Shown here in pieces: positions 6,266 to 14,165 of a DNA stretch of 18,575 nt. A program made the translations under genes and the position numbers. Under the pieces are notes generated by a model. That model had not been told where the DNA came from, made no database searches, and saw only the letters and a program-made list of their open reading frames with translations. The stretch's first letter is position 1. Every line of letters starts with the position of its first letter. Source of the stretch: UMGS1225 sp034086705 (GTDB lineage: Bacteria; Bacillota; Clostridia; Oscillospirales; CAG-272); the NCBI GenBank assembly GCA_034086705.1, contig JAXDZV010000012.1:1-18575 (forward strand), written 5' to 3'.

Positions 6266-7750
6266 ATGCGAAAAGGAGTGTTTACCAGATATATTATCGC
6301 GTTTCTGGTTATAGTAATTGTCAGTTTTACCGTCCTTGGTTTAATGATTTCCGCTATGGTGGCCAATTATTCGGTTAGTGCTAAGCGAACAACTATCGTG
6401 CAGACTGCAGATTCTGTCGGCACCTTTCTGGTGAACAATTTTAACGCCAGCACCACAAAGGATTTTAACCGTTTTGTATATTATAACTGGAATTTTTCAG
6501 CGGAAGCGCTACATATGTTGGCATCCAATTCAGAACAACTTGTGATATTTGTGTTGGATACAGATGGTAATACGTTGGTAGATAGTTTGAACGGTCGCTA
6601 TACCGGATGGAATTTTTCACAAGAACAACTCGCCACCTTGCTTTCTCCGGAAAGCGGTGTTTCACTTTCCGATTTGGATGGCATGCTTGCACAAAGAAAT
6701 TTGATTTGTGCGCGTACAATTTATGATACTGTTGAAAAAAATGCCATCAACAGTGCGGATGCGCAACAAATACAGCTCTTGGGGTATGTATTGGTTTGTT
6801 CCCCCTCCGATACCATTACCGGACTTACACAGACCGTTGTAAAAACCGTGTTTCTTTCTACACTTTGGGTATCGCTTGCAACGTTGATTGTTGTGTATTT
6901 TATCAGTGAAAGAATCTCAAACCCGCTGAAAGTGATGAGCCGGGCGGCGAAAGAATATGCTGCCGGTAAATTTGATGTGCGCGTGCCCGTGCGGGGCAAT
7001 GATGAAATTGCAGAGCTTGCAACTGCTTTTAATAATATGGCCAATTCATTGCAAAACTTGGAAAATATGCGTTCTTCATTTGTATCGAATGTTTCTCATG
7101 AACTGCGTACGCCTATGACCTCGATCGCGGGATTTATTGATGGCATATTAAATGGCGCCATTCCGCAAGAAAAGCAGGGCTATTATCTGCAGCTTGTCTA
7201 TGAAGAGATATTACGTCTTTCTCGCCTTGTGACCACTTTATTGGACATTTCTAGAATTCAGGCCGGAGACCGAAAATTTGTCAGCACTGCTTTCGATGTA
7301 GCAGAGATGGCAAGACAGATTTTGCTCTCATTTGAGAATCGGATTGAACAGAAACATTTGCGGGTTGAATTCGATTGCCCTGAAGAACATTTAACCGCTT
7401 GGGCCGATCGTGATGCAATCTACCAAGTATTGTATAATATTTGCGATAATGCGGTGAAATTTTCAAAAGAGGGCGGGGTATATCGGATTTCTTTACTGTT
7501 GCGGGATAAGAAAATTTTTGTTTCCGTATACAACGAAGGAATCGGAATTCCGCAAGATGAACTGCCCCTGATATTTGATAGATTTTATAAAAGCGACAAG
7601 AGCCGCGGCCTGGATAAAAAAGGGGTAGGACTTGGAATGTATATCACAAAAACAATCATCGATGCACACGGACAGGAAATCTGGGTAAAAAGCGAATACG
7701 GTTCTTTTTGCGAGTTTACCTTTACGTTGCAGCCGGTATTGAGTAAATAA
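6266..7750 (+). CDS. membrane sensor histidine kinase
   Basis: A 494-residue two-component sensor. It has TM1 (about 9-33), an extracytoplasmic sensor region (about 34-190) of unrecognised fold, TM2 (about 193-213), HAMP (about 214-263, with NDEIAELATAFNNMANSL), a dimerisation/phosphoacceptor domain with H278 in VSHELRTP, and a HATPase_c domain: N-box around N391 (NICDNAVKFS), G1 NEGIGIP (423-429), F-box FDRFYK and G2 GVGLGMYI. All catalytic boxes are present. No PAS domain is evident, unlike canonical WalK. The ATG follows GGGAGGT. It is paired with the response regulator upstream and probably in the same operon, though a terminator lies between them. Confidence 0.95.
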   Translation: MRKGVFTRYIIAFLVIVIVSFTVLGLMISAMVANYSVSAKRTTIVQTADSVGTFLVNNFNASTTKDFNRFVYYNWNFSAEALHMLASNSEQLVIFVLDTDGNTLVDSLNGRYTGWNFSQEQLATLLSPESGVSLSDLDGMLAQRNLICARTIYDTVEKNAINSADAQQIQLLGYVLVCSPSDTITGLTQTVVKTVFLSTLWVSLATLIVVYFISERISNPLKVMSRAAKEYAAGKFDVRVPVRGNDEIAELATAFNNMANSLQNLENMRSSFVSNVSHELRTPMTSIAGFIDGILNGAIPQEKQGYYLQLVYEEILRLSRLVTTLLDISRIQAGDRKFVSTAFDVAEMARQILLSFENRIEQKHLRVEFDCPEEHLTAWADRDAIYQVLYNICDNAVKFSKEGGVYRISLLLRDKKIFVSVYNEGIGIPQDELPLIFDRFYKSDKSRGLDKKGVGLGMYITKTIIDAHGQEIWVKSEYGSFCEFTFTLQPVLSK

Positions 7751-7797
7751 AAGCATTACAATGCTCTTGTATACTTGTTAGATGTTTGTTTTGCAGA

Positions 7798-7825
7798 TTT
7801 ACGAAATTTTAAAAAAAAGTTTAAG
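7798..7825. promoter_or_regulatory. possible second set of 11-bp-spaced boxes
   Basis: TTTACG (7798), TTAAAA (7809) and TTTAAG (7820) recur at exactly 11 bp. The first 21 bases align with the 5389 region at 16 of 21 positions (TTYACGAAATNTT...). They lie about 95-120 bp ahead of the PDZ gene. The stretch is very A/T-rich, so chance is a real possibility. Confidence 0.3.
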
Positions 7826-7917
7826 AAGTCTGTTATCCGTGTAAAGATTTATTTATATTTTCCTGATACCATGATACTGTGAATGCGAAATGCGGCACAG
7901 GAGGCGTTTTTGAGTTT

Positions 7918-8646
7918 ATGCGAAAATCGGAGATGCGAAAAACAGCGCAGCAGTTTGCTTCTTTGGATAAAGATCTTTCGCAAAACGCAACTGATGGAAA
8001 AACATGGGGTGGCTTCTCTGCAATGTTGGAATATGAAGCCTACCAAAAACACAAGCATAGGGAAAAAGAGGTTCTTCCTTTGACCATTGCGCTTTGTTTG
8101 CTTTTTATGCTTTCTGTCGGTTCTATCATTTTTGTGTTTTGTTATGCGTATCAAGCTGTCACAAATGCTACTTCTGCTCCGGTTTGCGGCAACAATGTGA
8201 ATCCTTCCAGCCAAGAAACGGCTTCATTGCAAGAGAATTCAGCATCGACTGACATGGGAAATGCTGCGCAGGAGCAGTCCTCTGTTTTAGAGTTTTTGAA
8301 ATCCGTTGCGCTCAAGGATTGTATGATTTTGCGGGAAGCAGAGGTTGCAAACGAGCAGCATTCCTTGATTGGGATAGAAGGTGCGGAAATTCCGCAGGAA
8401 GAAGCTGCGCTTTACCATATTCCGGCAGGTGTTTTGGTTTGCAACATTGCACAAGATTCAGTCGCGTTTTCAAAGGGACTACGGCGAACCGATATCATTG
8501 AATCGTTGAACGGTGCACGTGTATACAATATGCAACAGTTGGTTGCGCAAAAAGAAAAATATATGCCTGGGCAGGAGATTACCTTAGTTGTTTTTCGTAC
8601 AGAGGGAACGTGCGAGATAACGTTTACTTTAGAACGCGCAGAATAA
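7918..8646 (+). CDS. single-pass membrane protein with extracytoplasmic PDZ domain
   Basis: A 242-residue protein. A charged cytoplasmic N-terminus (1-50) is followed by one membrane helix (about 52-77), a Ser/Asn/Gln/Glu-rich linker (about 80-145) and a C-terminal PDZ domain (about 150-240, with IPAGVLVCNIAQDSVAF, GLRRTDIIESLNG and PGQEITLVVFR). Topology and PDZ type resemble HtrA/DegP, but the roughly 200-residue trypsin-like domain is absent, so it is probably not a protease. The start at ATG 7918 is chosen because AGGAGG lies at 7899-7904, with a rather long 13-nt spacer. An upstream GTG at 7879 is in frame but lacks a ribosome site. It follows the kinase by 167 nt. A scaffold or sensor role next to the two-component system is a guess. 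Confidence 0.85.
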   Translation: MRKSEMRKTAQQFASLDKDLSQNATDGKTWGGFSAMLEYEAYQKHKHREKEVLPLTIALCLLFMLSVGSIIFVFCYAYQAVTNATSAPVCGNNVNPSSQETASLQENSASTDMGNAAQEQSSVLEFLKSVALKDCMILREAEVANEQHSLIGIEGAEIPQEEAALYHIPAGVLVCNIAQDSVAFSKGLRRTDIIESLNGARVYNMQQLVAQKEKYMPGQEITLVVFRTEGTCEITFTLERAE

Positions 8647-8673
8647 TTGTTAACCCCATATTTCAAATATTTC

Positions 8674-8719
8674 AAAAAAGATAGCACTTGGCTTTTTTTG
8701 CCGTAGGCTGTCTTTTTTT
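8674..8719 (+). terminator. Rho-independent terminator after the PDZ gene
   Basis: Arms 8674-8685 (A6 GATAGC) and 8707-8718 (GCTGTC T6) form a 12-bp stem with one G-U pair, followed by a T-run to 8719. The loop contains a small GGC/GCC hairpin around seven T. It would end the two-component/PDZ transcription unit before the ATPase gene. Confidence 0.7.
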
Positions 8720-8770
8720 CTGTCTGGTCATGCGGCACAAGCAATTTTCATATAGTAAACGGACAGGTTT

Positions 8771-11425
8771 ATGAAATGTGGGGGGAAAATCGTGGATCGC
8801 GCCAAAAGTTTAGAAATACCACTTCCGTCAAAAAAAGGGCTTAGCACACAGCAGGCAGCAGAGAACCGGAAACGTTACGGTGCCAACGTATTACAGCGTA
8901 AAAAGCCGAAGTCGTTAATTTTGAAAATTCTAAGCGGACTCAATGATCCGATTATTCGCATTTTGCTTGCTGCGCTGGCGGTCAACTTTGTTTTTTTGTT
9001 TAAAACATTTGACTTATATGAAACAGCTGGCATTTTGCTTGCGATTCTATGTGCGACAGTTATTTCTGCTGTATCGGAACGTGGCGGCGAGCTTGCTTTT
9101 TCGGAAATGTTAAGGGAAGCCTCAGCGGCAAAGTGCACGGTTTTGCGGGACGGTACTGAACAGCAAATTTCCTTGCAAGAGCTTGTTGTCGGTGACGCGG
9201 TACGCATTGAGCCAGGAATGAAAATTCCGGCAGACGGTATACTGCTGGAAGGTAAGCTGGTAGTGGATCAATCTGCGCTGAACGGAGAGAGCAGAGAGGT
9301 AGAAAAAGTACCGGTACGTATGGTTCCGCAAAATTTTTCCTTGCAGGACCCGCATGCTTTGTTTCGCGGCTCTGTTGTTTTGCAAGGAACGGGACTATTG
9401 TGGGTTGCACGTGTAGGAGAACATTCATTGTATGGCTCTCTTGGAAAACAATTGGGTGAATCGCGCGAGAAAAGCCCTCTTAAGCAGCGGTTGGAAAAAT
9501 TAGCAAAGCAGATGAGTTTGATCGGGTATGTAGCTGCTATATTGGTGGCGCTATCTTACCTAATAAACGTGTTTTGCATTGATCATAACTGGTCTGCAGA
9601 ACAAATTTTCCCTCTGCTGCGGACGCCTTCTTATCTTTTCGGGCATTTGCTACAAGCACTGACCCTGGCAACCACCGTTATTGTTGTAGCGGTTCCGGAA
9701 GGACTTCCGATGATGATCAGTGTTGTACTTTCCAGAAATGTAAAGCGGATGAAGCGAGATCGTGTATTGGTCCGAAATGCAACGGGAATTGAAACGGCCG
9801 GTTCCCTTAATCTACTGTTCACTGATAAAACCGGAACATTGACAAAAGGCCGTTTGAGCGTGGAAGGAGTTCTGCTCCCCGGAGAATCGGCTCCGATCCA
9901 TATACATGCACTCCGCCGCTGTTCTGCAATTTATCGGCATTTTGAACGAGCTGCACGATATAATACCATTAGCCGTGTGCATCATGGAAAAGCGGTAGGT
10001 GGGAACACCACGGAAAGAGCTATTTTAGCAAGTGTACTGCCATTTTCCGAAAAAAAGCAACTCAACGTTTCGGCACGGCAGCCTTTCGATTCTTCACATA
10101 AGTATGCTGCCGCGCAAGTTGAAAATATTACATATTATACCGGTGCTCCGGAGGTTCTCTCTTCCCGCGTTAACGGGATGATTGCACGAGACGGTACTTT
10201 TTTACCGCTGACCGATACATTGTTTTTGTGGAAAGATGGCGCTTCATATGCGGCGCAGGGAATGCGAGTGCTTGCTATTTGCTGTGAAAAAGAAAACTTG
10301 TGCTGTTTGCTTTGCCTGGTACTTTTAAGGGATGTTTTACGCAAGGATGCAGCCGAAGCTGTCCATATGCTCCAGAAAGCTGGTGTGCAGGTTGTCATGA
10401 TTACCGGTGACCATCCGCAGACGGCACGCAATATTGCAACGGAGTGCGGGGTTCTTCGCAAAGGCGGCGTGGTATTAGACGGAGAAGAACTTTCCAACAT
10501 GAGTGATGCTGTATTGGAAAATATCTTACCTAAGTTGTGTGTCGTAGCAAGAGCGCTGCCAGGCGATAAAAGTCGGCTGGTTAAGTTATCACAAAAGGCA
10601 GGATATGTTGTTGGCATGACGGGAGACGGGATCAACGATGCTCCGGCTTTACGATGTGCGGATGTTGGATTTGCGATGGGAAGCGGAACAGATGTTGCAA
10701 AAGAAGCGGGAGATATCATTATCACAGATGATGCTGTATCCTCAATTGCCAAAGCGGTATTATACGGCAGAACCATTTTTAAAAGTATTCGTAAATTTAT
10801 TCTTTTTCAAATGACAACTAATCTAAGCGCGGTTGCTATCACAGCTATTTGCCCTCTGCTGGGCATTGATACTCCGATTACGGTTTTGCAAATGTTGTGG
10901 ATTAATATGATCATGGATACCTTTGGGTCGCTTGCCTTCGCAACGGAAGCTCCGTCGCAGATGTATATGAAAGAGGCGCCTTTGCCGAGAAGCGGCGGTA
11001 TCATGAATGCATATATGGCAATGCGAATTACATTTGTGGGGATTTGTATGACGGTCTTGTCTTTGCTGTTTTTGCGATGTGATGCTGTGCAGGCGTTGTT
11101 TGCACGGGGATACAATACAGCTGTTATGCAATGCGCTTTTTTTGTGATGTTTATTTGTATGGATTTATGTAATTTTGTAAGTGCACGAACAACTGGTGCA
11201 AACCCGCTCTCCGGCATTCGAAAGAACCCGGCCTTTTTGCTGATTTTGGGTTTGATTTCTTTCATACAGCTTTGCATGGTATATTTTGGCGGGAAAATAT
11301 TCCGTACCGTTCCTCTAATACCGCAGGAACTCGGCATCTGTGTTGCTTACGGCGCAATTCTCTTGTTGCTAAGCCTTGTGATGAAGCCATTGCTACGTTT
11401 GGTCTGCAGAGGAAAATGTATTTGA
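8771..11425 (+). CDS. P-type Ca2+-transporting ATPase, PMCA (P2B) type
   Basis: An 884-residue calcium-exporting P-type ATPase. In order: N-terminal cation ATPase domain, M1-M2, actuator domain with NGES (171-174, where TGES is usual), PEGLP in M4 (309-313, ion site), phosphorylation motif DKTGTLT with D352, N domain with TGAPE, MITGD (543-547), hinge TGDGINDAP (617-625), and M6 NMIMDT (N712, D716, ion site), then four more membrane helices. The PEGLP and N/D set fits one Ca2+ per cycle as in P2B pumps. No calmodulin-type tail. The start is uncertain: ATG 8771 has a poor ribosome site, while GTG 8792 (residue 8) follows a GGGGGG by 6 nt and may be the true start. Preceded by a terminator, so probably its own unit. 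Confidence 0.93.
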   Translation: MKCGGKIVDRAKSLEIPLPSKKGLSTQQAAENRKRYGANVLQRKKPKSLILKILSGLNDPIIRILLAALAVNFVFLFKTFDLYETAGILLAILCATVISAVSERGGELAFSEMLREASAAKCTVLRDGTEQQISLQELVVGDAVRIEPGMKIPADGILLEGKLVVDQSALNGESREVEKVPVRMVPQNFSLQDPHALFRGSVVLQGTGLLWVARVGEHSLYGSLGKQLGESREKSPLKQRLEKLAKQMSLIGYVAAILVALSYLINVFCIDHNWSAEQIFPLLRTPSYLFGHLLQALTLATTVIVVAVPEGLPMMISVVLSRNVKRMKRDRVLVRNATGIETAGSLNLLFTDKTGTLTKGRLSVEGVLLPGESAPIHIHALRRCSAIYRHFERAARYNTISRVHHGKAVGGNTTERAILASVLPFSEKKQLNVSARQPFDSSHKYAAAQVENITYYTGAPEVLSSRVNGMIARDGTFLPLTDTLFLWKDGASYAAQGMRVLAICCEKENLCCLLCLVLLRDVLRKDAAEAVHMLQKAGVQVVMITGDHPQTARNIATECGVLRKGGVVLDGEELSNMSDAVLENILPKLCVVARALPGDKSRLVKLSQKAGYVVGMTGDGINDAPALRCADVGFAMGSGTDVAKEAGDIIITDDAVSSIAKAVLYGRTIFKSIRKFILFQMTTNLSAVAITAICPLLGIDTPITVLQMLWINMIMDTFGSLAFATEAPSQMYMKEAPLPRSGGIMNAYMAMRITFVGICMTVLSLLFLRCDAVQALFARGYNTAVMQCAFFVMFICMDLCNFVSARTTGANPLSGIRKNPAFLLILGLISFIQLCMVYFGGKIFRTVPLIPQELGICVAYGAILLLLSLVMKPLLRLVCRGKCI

Positions 11426-11444
11426 TAAATTCTAACGGAAACAG

Positions 11445-11473
11445 TTGAAAATTATCGAAAAATGTGCTATAAT
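11445..11473 (+). promoter_or_regulatory. sigma-A promoter of the helicase gene
   Basis: -35 TTGAAA (11445-11450), 17-bp spacer, TG-extended -10 TGCTATAAT (TATAAT at 11468-11473). The -10 is framed by ATGTGC (11462-11467) and GCACAT (11476-11481), a 20-bp dyad that could be an operator. Confidence 0.85.
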
Positions 11474-11538
11474 ATGCACATGTAATCGTATGGAAGAAGT
11501 CGGTAATACCAGTTTGTAGCCGTCGGAGGACTGAAAAA

Positions 11539-13938
11539 ATGGACCACAGCCAGATGCTTGCACAATATCACACGATAAAGCGGCAACTTTTTGATCGCTT
11601 GTACCGTGATATGAATGAAAGACAGCGGCAAGCGTTATATGCAGTACGCGGCCCCCTTTTGGTTCTTGCCGGTGCGGGAACCGGCAAAACTACTGTGTTG
11701 GTTAATCGGATTGCTCATATTATTCGATACGGCGATGCGTATGAAGATATGTCGGATGTTCAACATTTAACTTCGCAAACTTTGAGCTCTATGCGGGAAG
11801 CACTTACGCTTTCTGATGATGCACTTGCGCAGGTTTTGAGTGAATATGCCGTGTCTCCATGTCCTCCATGGGCTGTTCTTGCTATTACGTTCACCAATAA
11901 AGCAGCCAAGGAAATTCAGGATCGGCTGCGTATAAAGTTGCAAGATGGGGCGTCTGAGATATGGTCTGGAACTTTTCACTCTGTGTGTATGCGCATTTTA
12001 CGTCGTTATGCAGATCGAGTTGGCTATACGAGCGGATTTACCGTATATGATACAGAGGATTCTAAAAAGGTTATTGCAGAATGTTTGAAACAACAAAATA
12101 TTGATGAAAAACAGCTCCCGGTAAAGCAGGTTTTGCACGCAATCAGCGTTGCAAAAGATGCTTTGCAAACACCTGAACAATTTTCTGACAGCGTCGGGAC
12201 AGATATTCGTAAATCGCAGATAGCGACTGTATATGAGCTGTATCAAAAAAAGCTTCGCGATGCAAACGCGGTAGATTTTGATGATATTATTATGCAAACG
12301 GTGTTTTTACTGCAGCAGGATGAACAAGTTAGGAGTTTTTATCAAAATAAGTTTCAGTATGTTTTAGTAGATGAGTATCAAGATACCAATCATGCGCAGG
12401 CTGTTTTAACCAGGTTGCTTTCCGGGGGAACGCGCAATCTTATGGTTGTAGGAGATGATGACCAGAGCATATATAAATTTCGCGGCGCTACGATTGAAAA
12501 TATTTTACAGTTTGATAAAACGCTTGAGGATGTACGTGTAGTGAAATTAGAGCAGAATTACCGTTCCACGGGGTGTATTTTATCTGCTGCAAATTCTGTA
12601 ATTCGAAATAATTTTGGCAGGCGTGGTAAAGAACTTTGGAGTGAAAAAGGAAAAGGAGAACCAATCGTTGTACGCAGATTGGAGCACCAACTGGACGAAG
12701 CCAAGTATATTGTTGATAGAATTATGGAGTTGAAAATCAGAGAAAAGCGCAACTTCAGCGATTTTGCGGTCCTGTATCGGATGAATGCACAATCTCTCAA
12801 CTTGGAACAAATTTTTGCCAAAAGCGGTTTACCGCATCGTCTCTTGGGAAGTGTTCGTTTTTACGACCGAAAGGAAGTTAAGGATATCCTTTCTTATTTG
12901 TCCGTGATTCAGAACCCACGTGACGATTTGCGTTTGCGGCGAATTATTAATGAGCCGAAAAGAAAAATTGGCGAGGCGACCGTTACGGCGCTGAACAATA
13001 TTGCCGCATTTGAAGGGGTGAGTATATTTGAGGCGATGCAGCATGCACAGTGTTATGCTGCTATCTCCAAAAGCGCTGGTAAACTGAATGAATTTGTTGC
13101 TTTGATCGAAGGATTACGTCATACAGCGCAAACCTGTTCGCTGACAGAGCTTTTTCGTGAAACTTTGGAAAAAAGTGGTTACCGCGAAATGTTATTGCGA
13201 GGCGGAGCTGCAGAAGAAGATCGGCTGCACAATATCGAGGAACTCGTTTCTAGCGCAGCGGAATACGAGCAACGGGTTGAAAATCCTTCTCTTTCGGGTT
13301 ATTTGGAGGAAATTTCTCTGGTTTCCGATATTGATGCTTACGATGAGGATGCTGATGCGGTTGTGCTTATGACTGTACATAGCGCAAAGGGCTTGGAATT
13401 TCCTGTCGTTTTCTTGCCGGGCATGGAGGAGGGTATCTTCCCAAGTACACAATCCGCTTTGTATCCAGAGGAACTGGAGGAGGAGCGACGTTTGGCATAT
13501 GTGGCGATTACTCGTGCCAAGGAAAGATTGTACATTACGCACGTCAAAGAGCGGCTCATGTATGGAAAAACCCAATTTAATCCTCACTCCCGCTTTTTGG
13601 ACGAGATCCCGCAGGAGTATATCATGCTTGAACAGCCAAAGAGAAGAGAGCAGCTGCATATAGAGCAGTCCCAGCCCCATTCTTCGGTGTCTACCAGAAA
13701 AAAGAAGCCGGTTTCTGAAGAATTTTTTCGCCAATCTGACCTTTCAGCCAATGTCGGCAAAACGCGTGGATATGAGCGGTTTTCAGTTGGCGATCGTGTA
13801 TCCCATCTGACTTTTGGAAAAGGAACTGTTCTCTCCGTGCGGGAGGTAGGTGCAGATTTGCTTTACGAAATTGCGTTTGACTTATCTGGTACCAAGAAGC
13901 TTATGGCTACCTACGCAAAGCTGAAAGCGTGTGAATGA
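11539..13938 (+). CDS. pcrA: ATP-dependent DNA helicase, UvrD/PcrA type
   Basis: A 799-residue SF1A 3'-5' helicase acting in repair and replication. Motifs: Walker A AGAGTGKTT (44-52), Ia ITFTNKAA (116-123), II VDEYQD (277-282), III VGDDDQSIYKFRGA (304-317), IV LEQNYRST (337-344), V VVLMTVHSAKGLEFPVVFLP and VI LAYVAITRAKERLYI. The C-terminal tail (about 748-799, SVGDRVSHLTFGKGTV and on) is the Tudor-like domain of PcrA that contacts RNA polymerase. Between motifs I and Ia there is an insertion of about 45 residues (roughly 64-108) compared with Bacillus PcrA. I recall similar insertions in Oscillospirales-type homologs. The ATG follows GGAGGA by 8 nt. It has its own promoter. Confidence 0.93.
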   Translation: MDHSQMLAQYHTIKRQLFDRLYRDMNERQRQALYAVRGPLLVLAGAGTGKTTVLVNRIAHIIRYGDAYEDMSDVQHLTSQTLSSMREALTLSDDALAQVLSEYAVSPCPPWAVLAITFTNKAAKEIQDRLRIKLQDGASEIWSGTFHSVCMRILRRYADRVGYTSGFTVYDTEDSKKVIAECLKQQNIDEKQLPVKQVLHAISVAKDALQTPEQFSDSVGTDIRKSQIATVYELYQKKLRDANAVDFDDIIMQTVFLLQQDEQVRSFYQNKFQYVLVDEYQDTNHAQAVLTRLLSGGTRNLMVVGDDDQSIYKFRGATIENILQFDKTLEDVRVVKLEQNYRSTGCILSAANSVIRNNFGRRGKELWSEKGKGEPIVVRRLEHQLDEAKYIVDRIMELKIREKRNFSDFAVLYRMNAQSLNLEQIFAKSGLPHRLLGSVRFYDRKEVKDILSYLSVIQNPRDDLRLRRIINEPKRKIGEATVTALNNIAAFEGVSIFEAMQHAQCYAAISKSAGKLNEFVALIEGLRHTAQTCSLTELFRETLEKSGYREMLLRGGAAEEDRLHNIEELVSSAAEYEQRVENPSLSGYLEEISLVSDIDAYDEDADAVVLMTVHSAKGLEFPVVFLPGMEEGIFPSTQSALYPEELEEERRLAYVAITRAKERLYITHVKERLMYGKTQFNPHSRFLDEIPQEYIMLEQPKRREQLHIEQSQPHSSVSTRKKKPVSEEFFRQSDLSANVGKTRGYERFSVGDRVSHLTFGKGTVLSVREVGADLLYEIAFDLSGTKKLMATYAKLKACE

Positions 13939-14038
13939 ATTGCGTACGCCTATTTTGTTGTTTTTATAAATTTTGCCGCCGGAGAAGTAGGAAGAAATCT
14001 TTGCTATGATAAAGAACCCGGAGCATACGGCGTGAATG

Positions 14039-14085
14039 CACCCCACTGTTAGACAAGCATGATATACTGTCTAACAAGTGGGGTG
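14039..14085. repeat. long hairpin resembling paired IS3-family ends
   Basis: Left part 14039-14055 and right part 14068-14085 pair as 9 bp (CACCCCACT/AGTGGGGTG) plus 7 bp (TTAGACA/TGTCTAA), separated by a 1x2 internal loop, with a 12-nt loop. With flanks, the left reads TGAATGCACCCC and the right GGGGTGTTCA. This resembles TGAACTGCACCCC...TTAGACA-type ends of IS150-like IS3 elements facing each other with the interior gone. There is no T-run, so a terminator is less likely. The gap 13939-14165 otherwise holds nothing I can support. Confidence 0.5.
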
Positions 14086-14165
14086 TTCATTATGCAAGAA
14101 AATTCCAAGCAAACGAAATCGGGCATTGTCCGTGCAAAAACTTCTTCCATCTGCGCGAAAGTGAA

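Noticed and set aside
13939..13980. GCGTACGC palindrome after the helicase as a terminator
   Set aside because: Only an 8-bp palindrome with no loop and no adjacent T-run.
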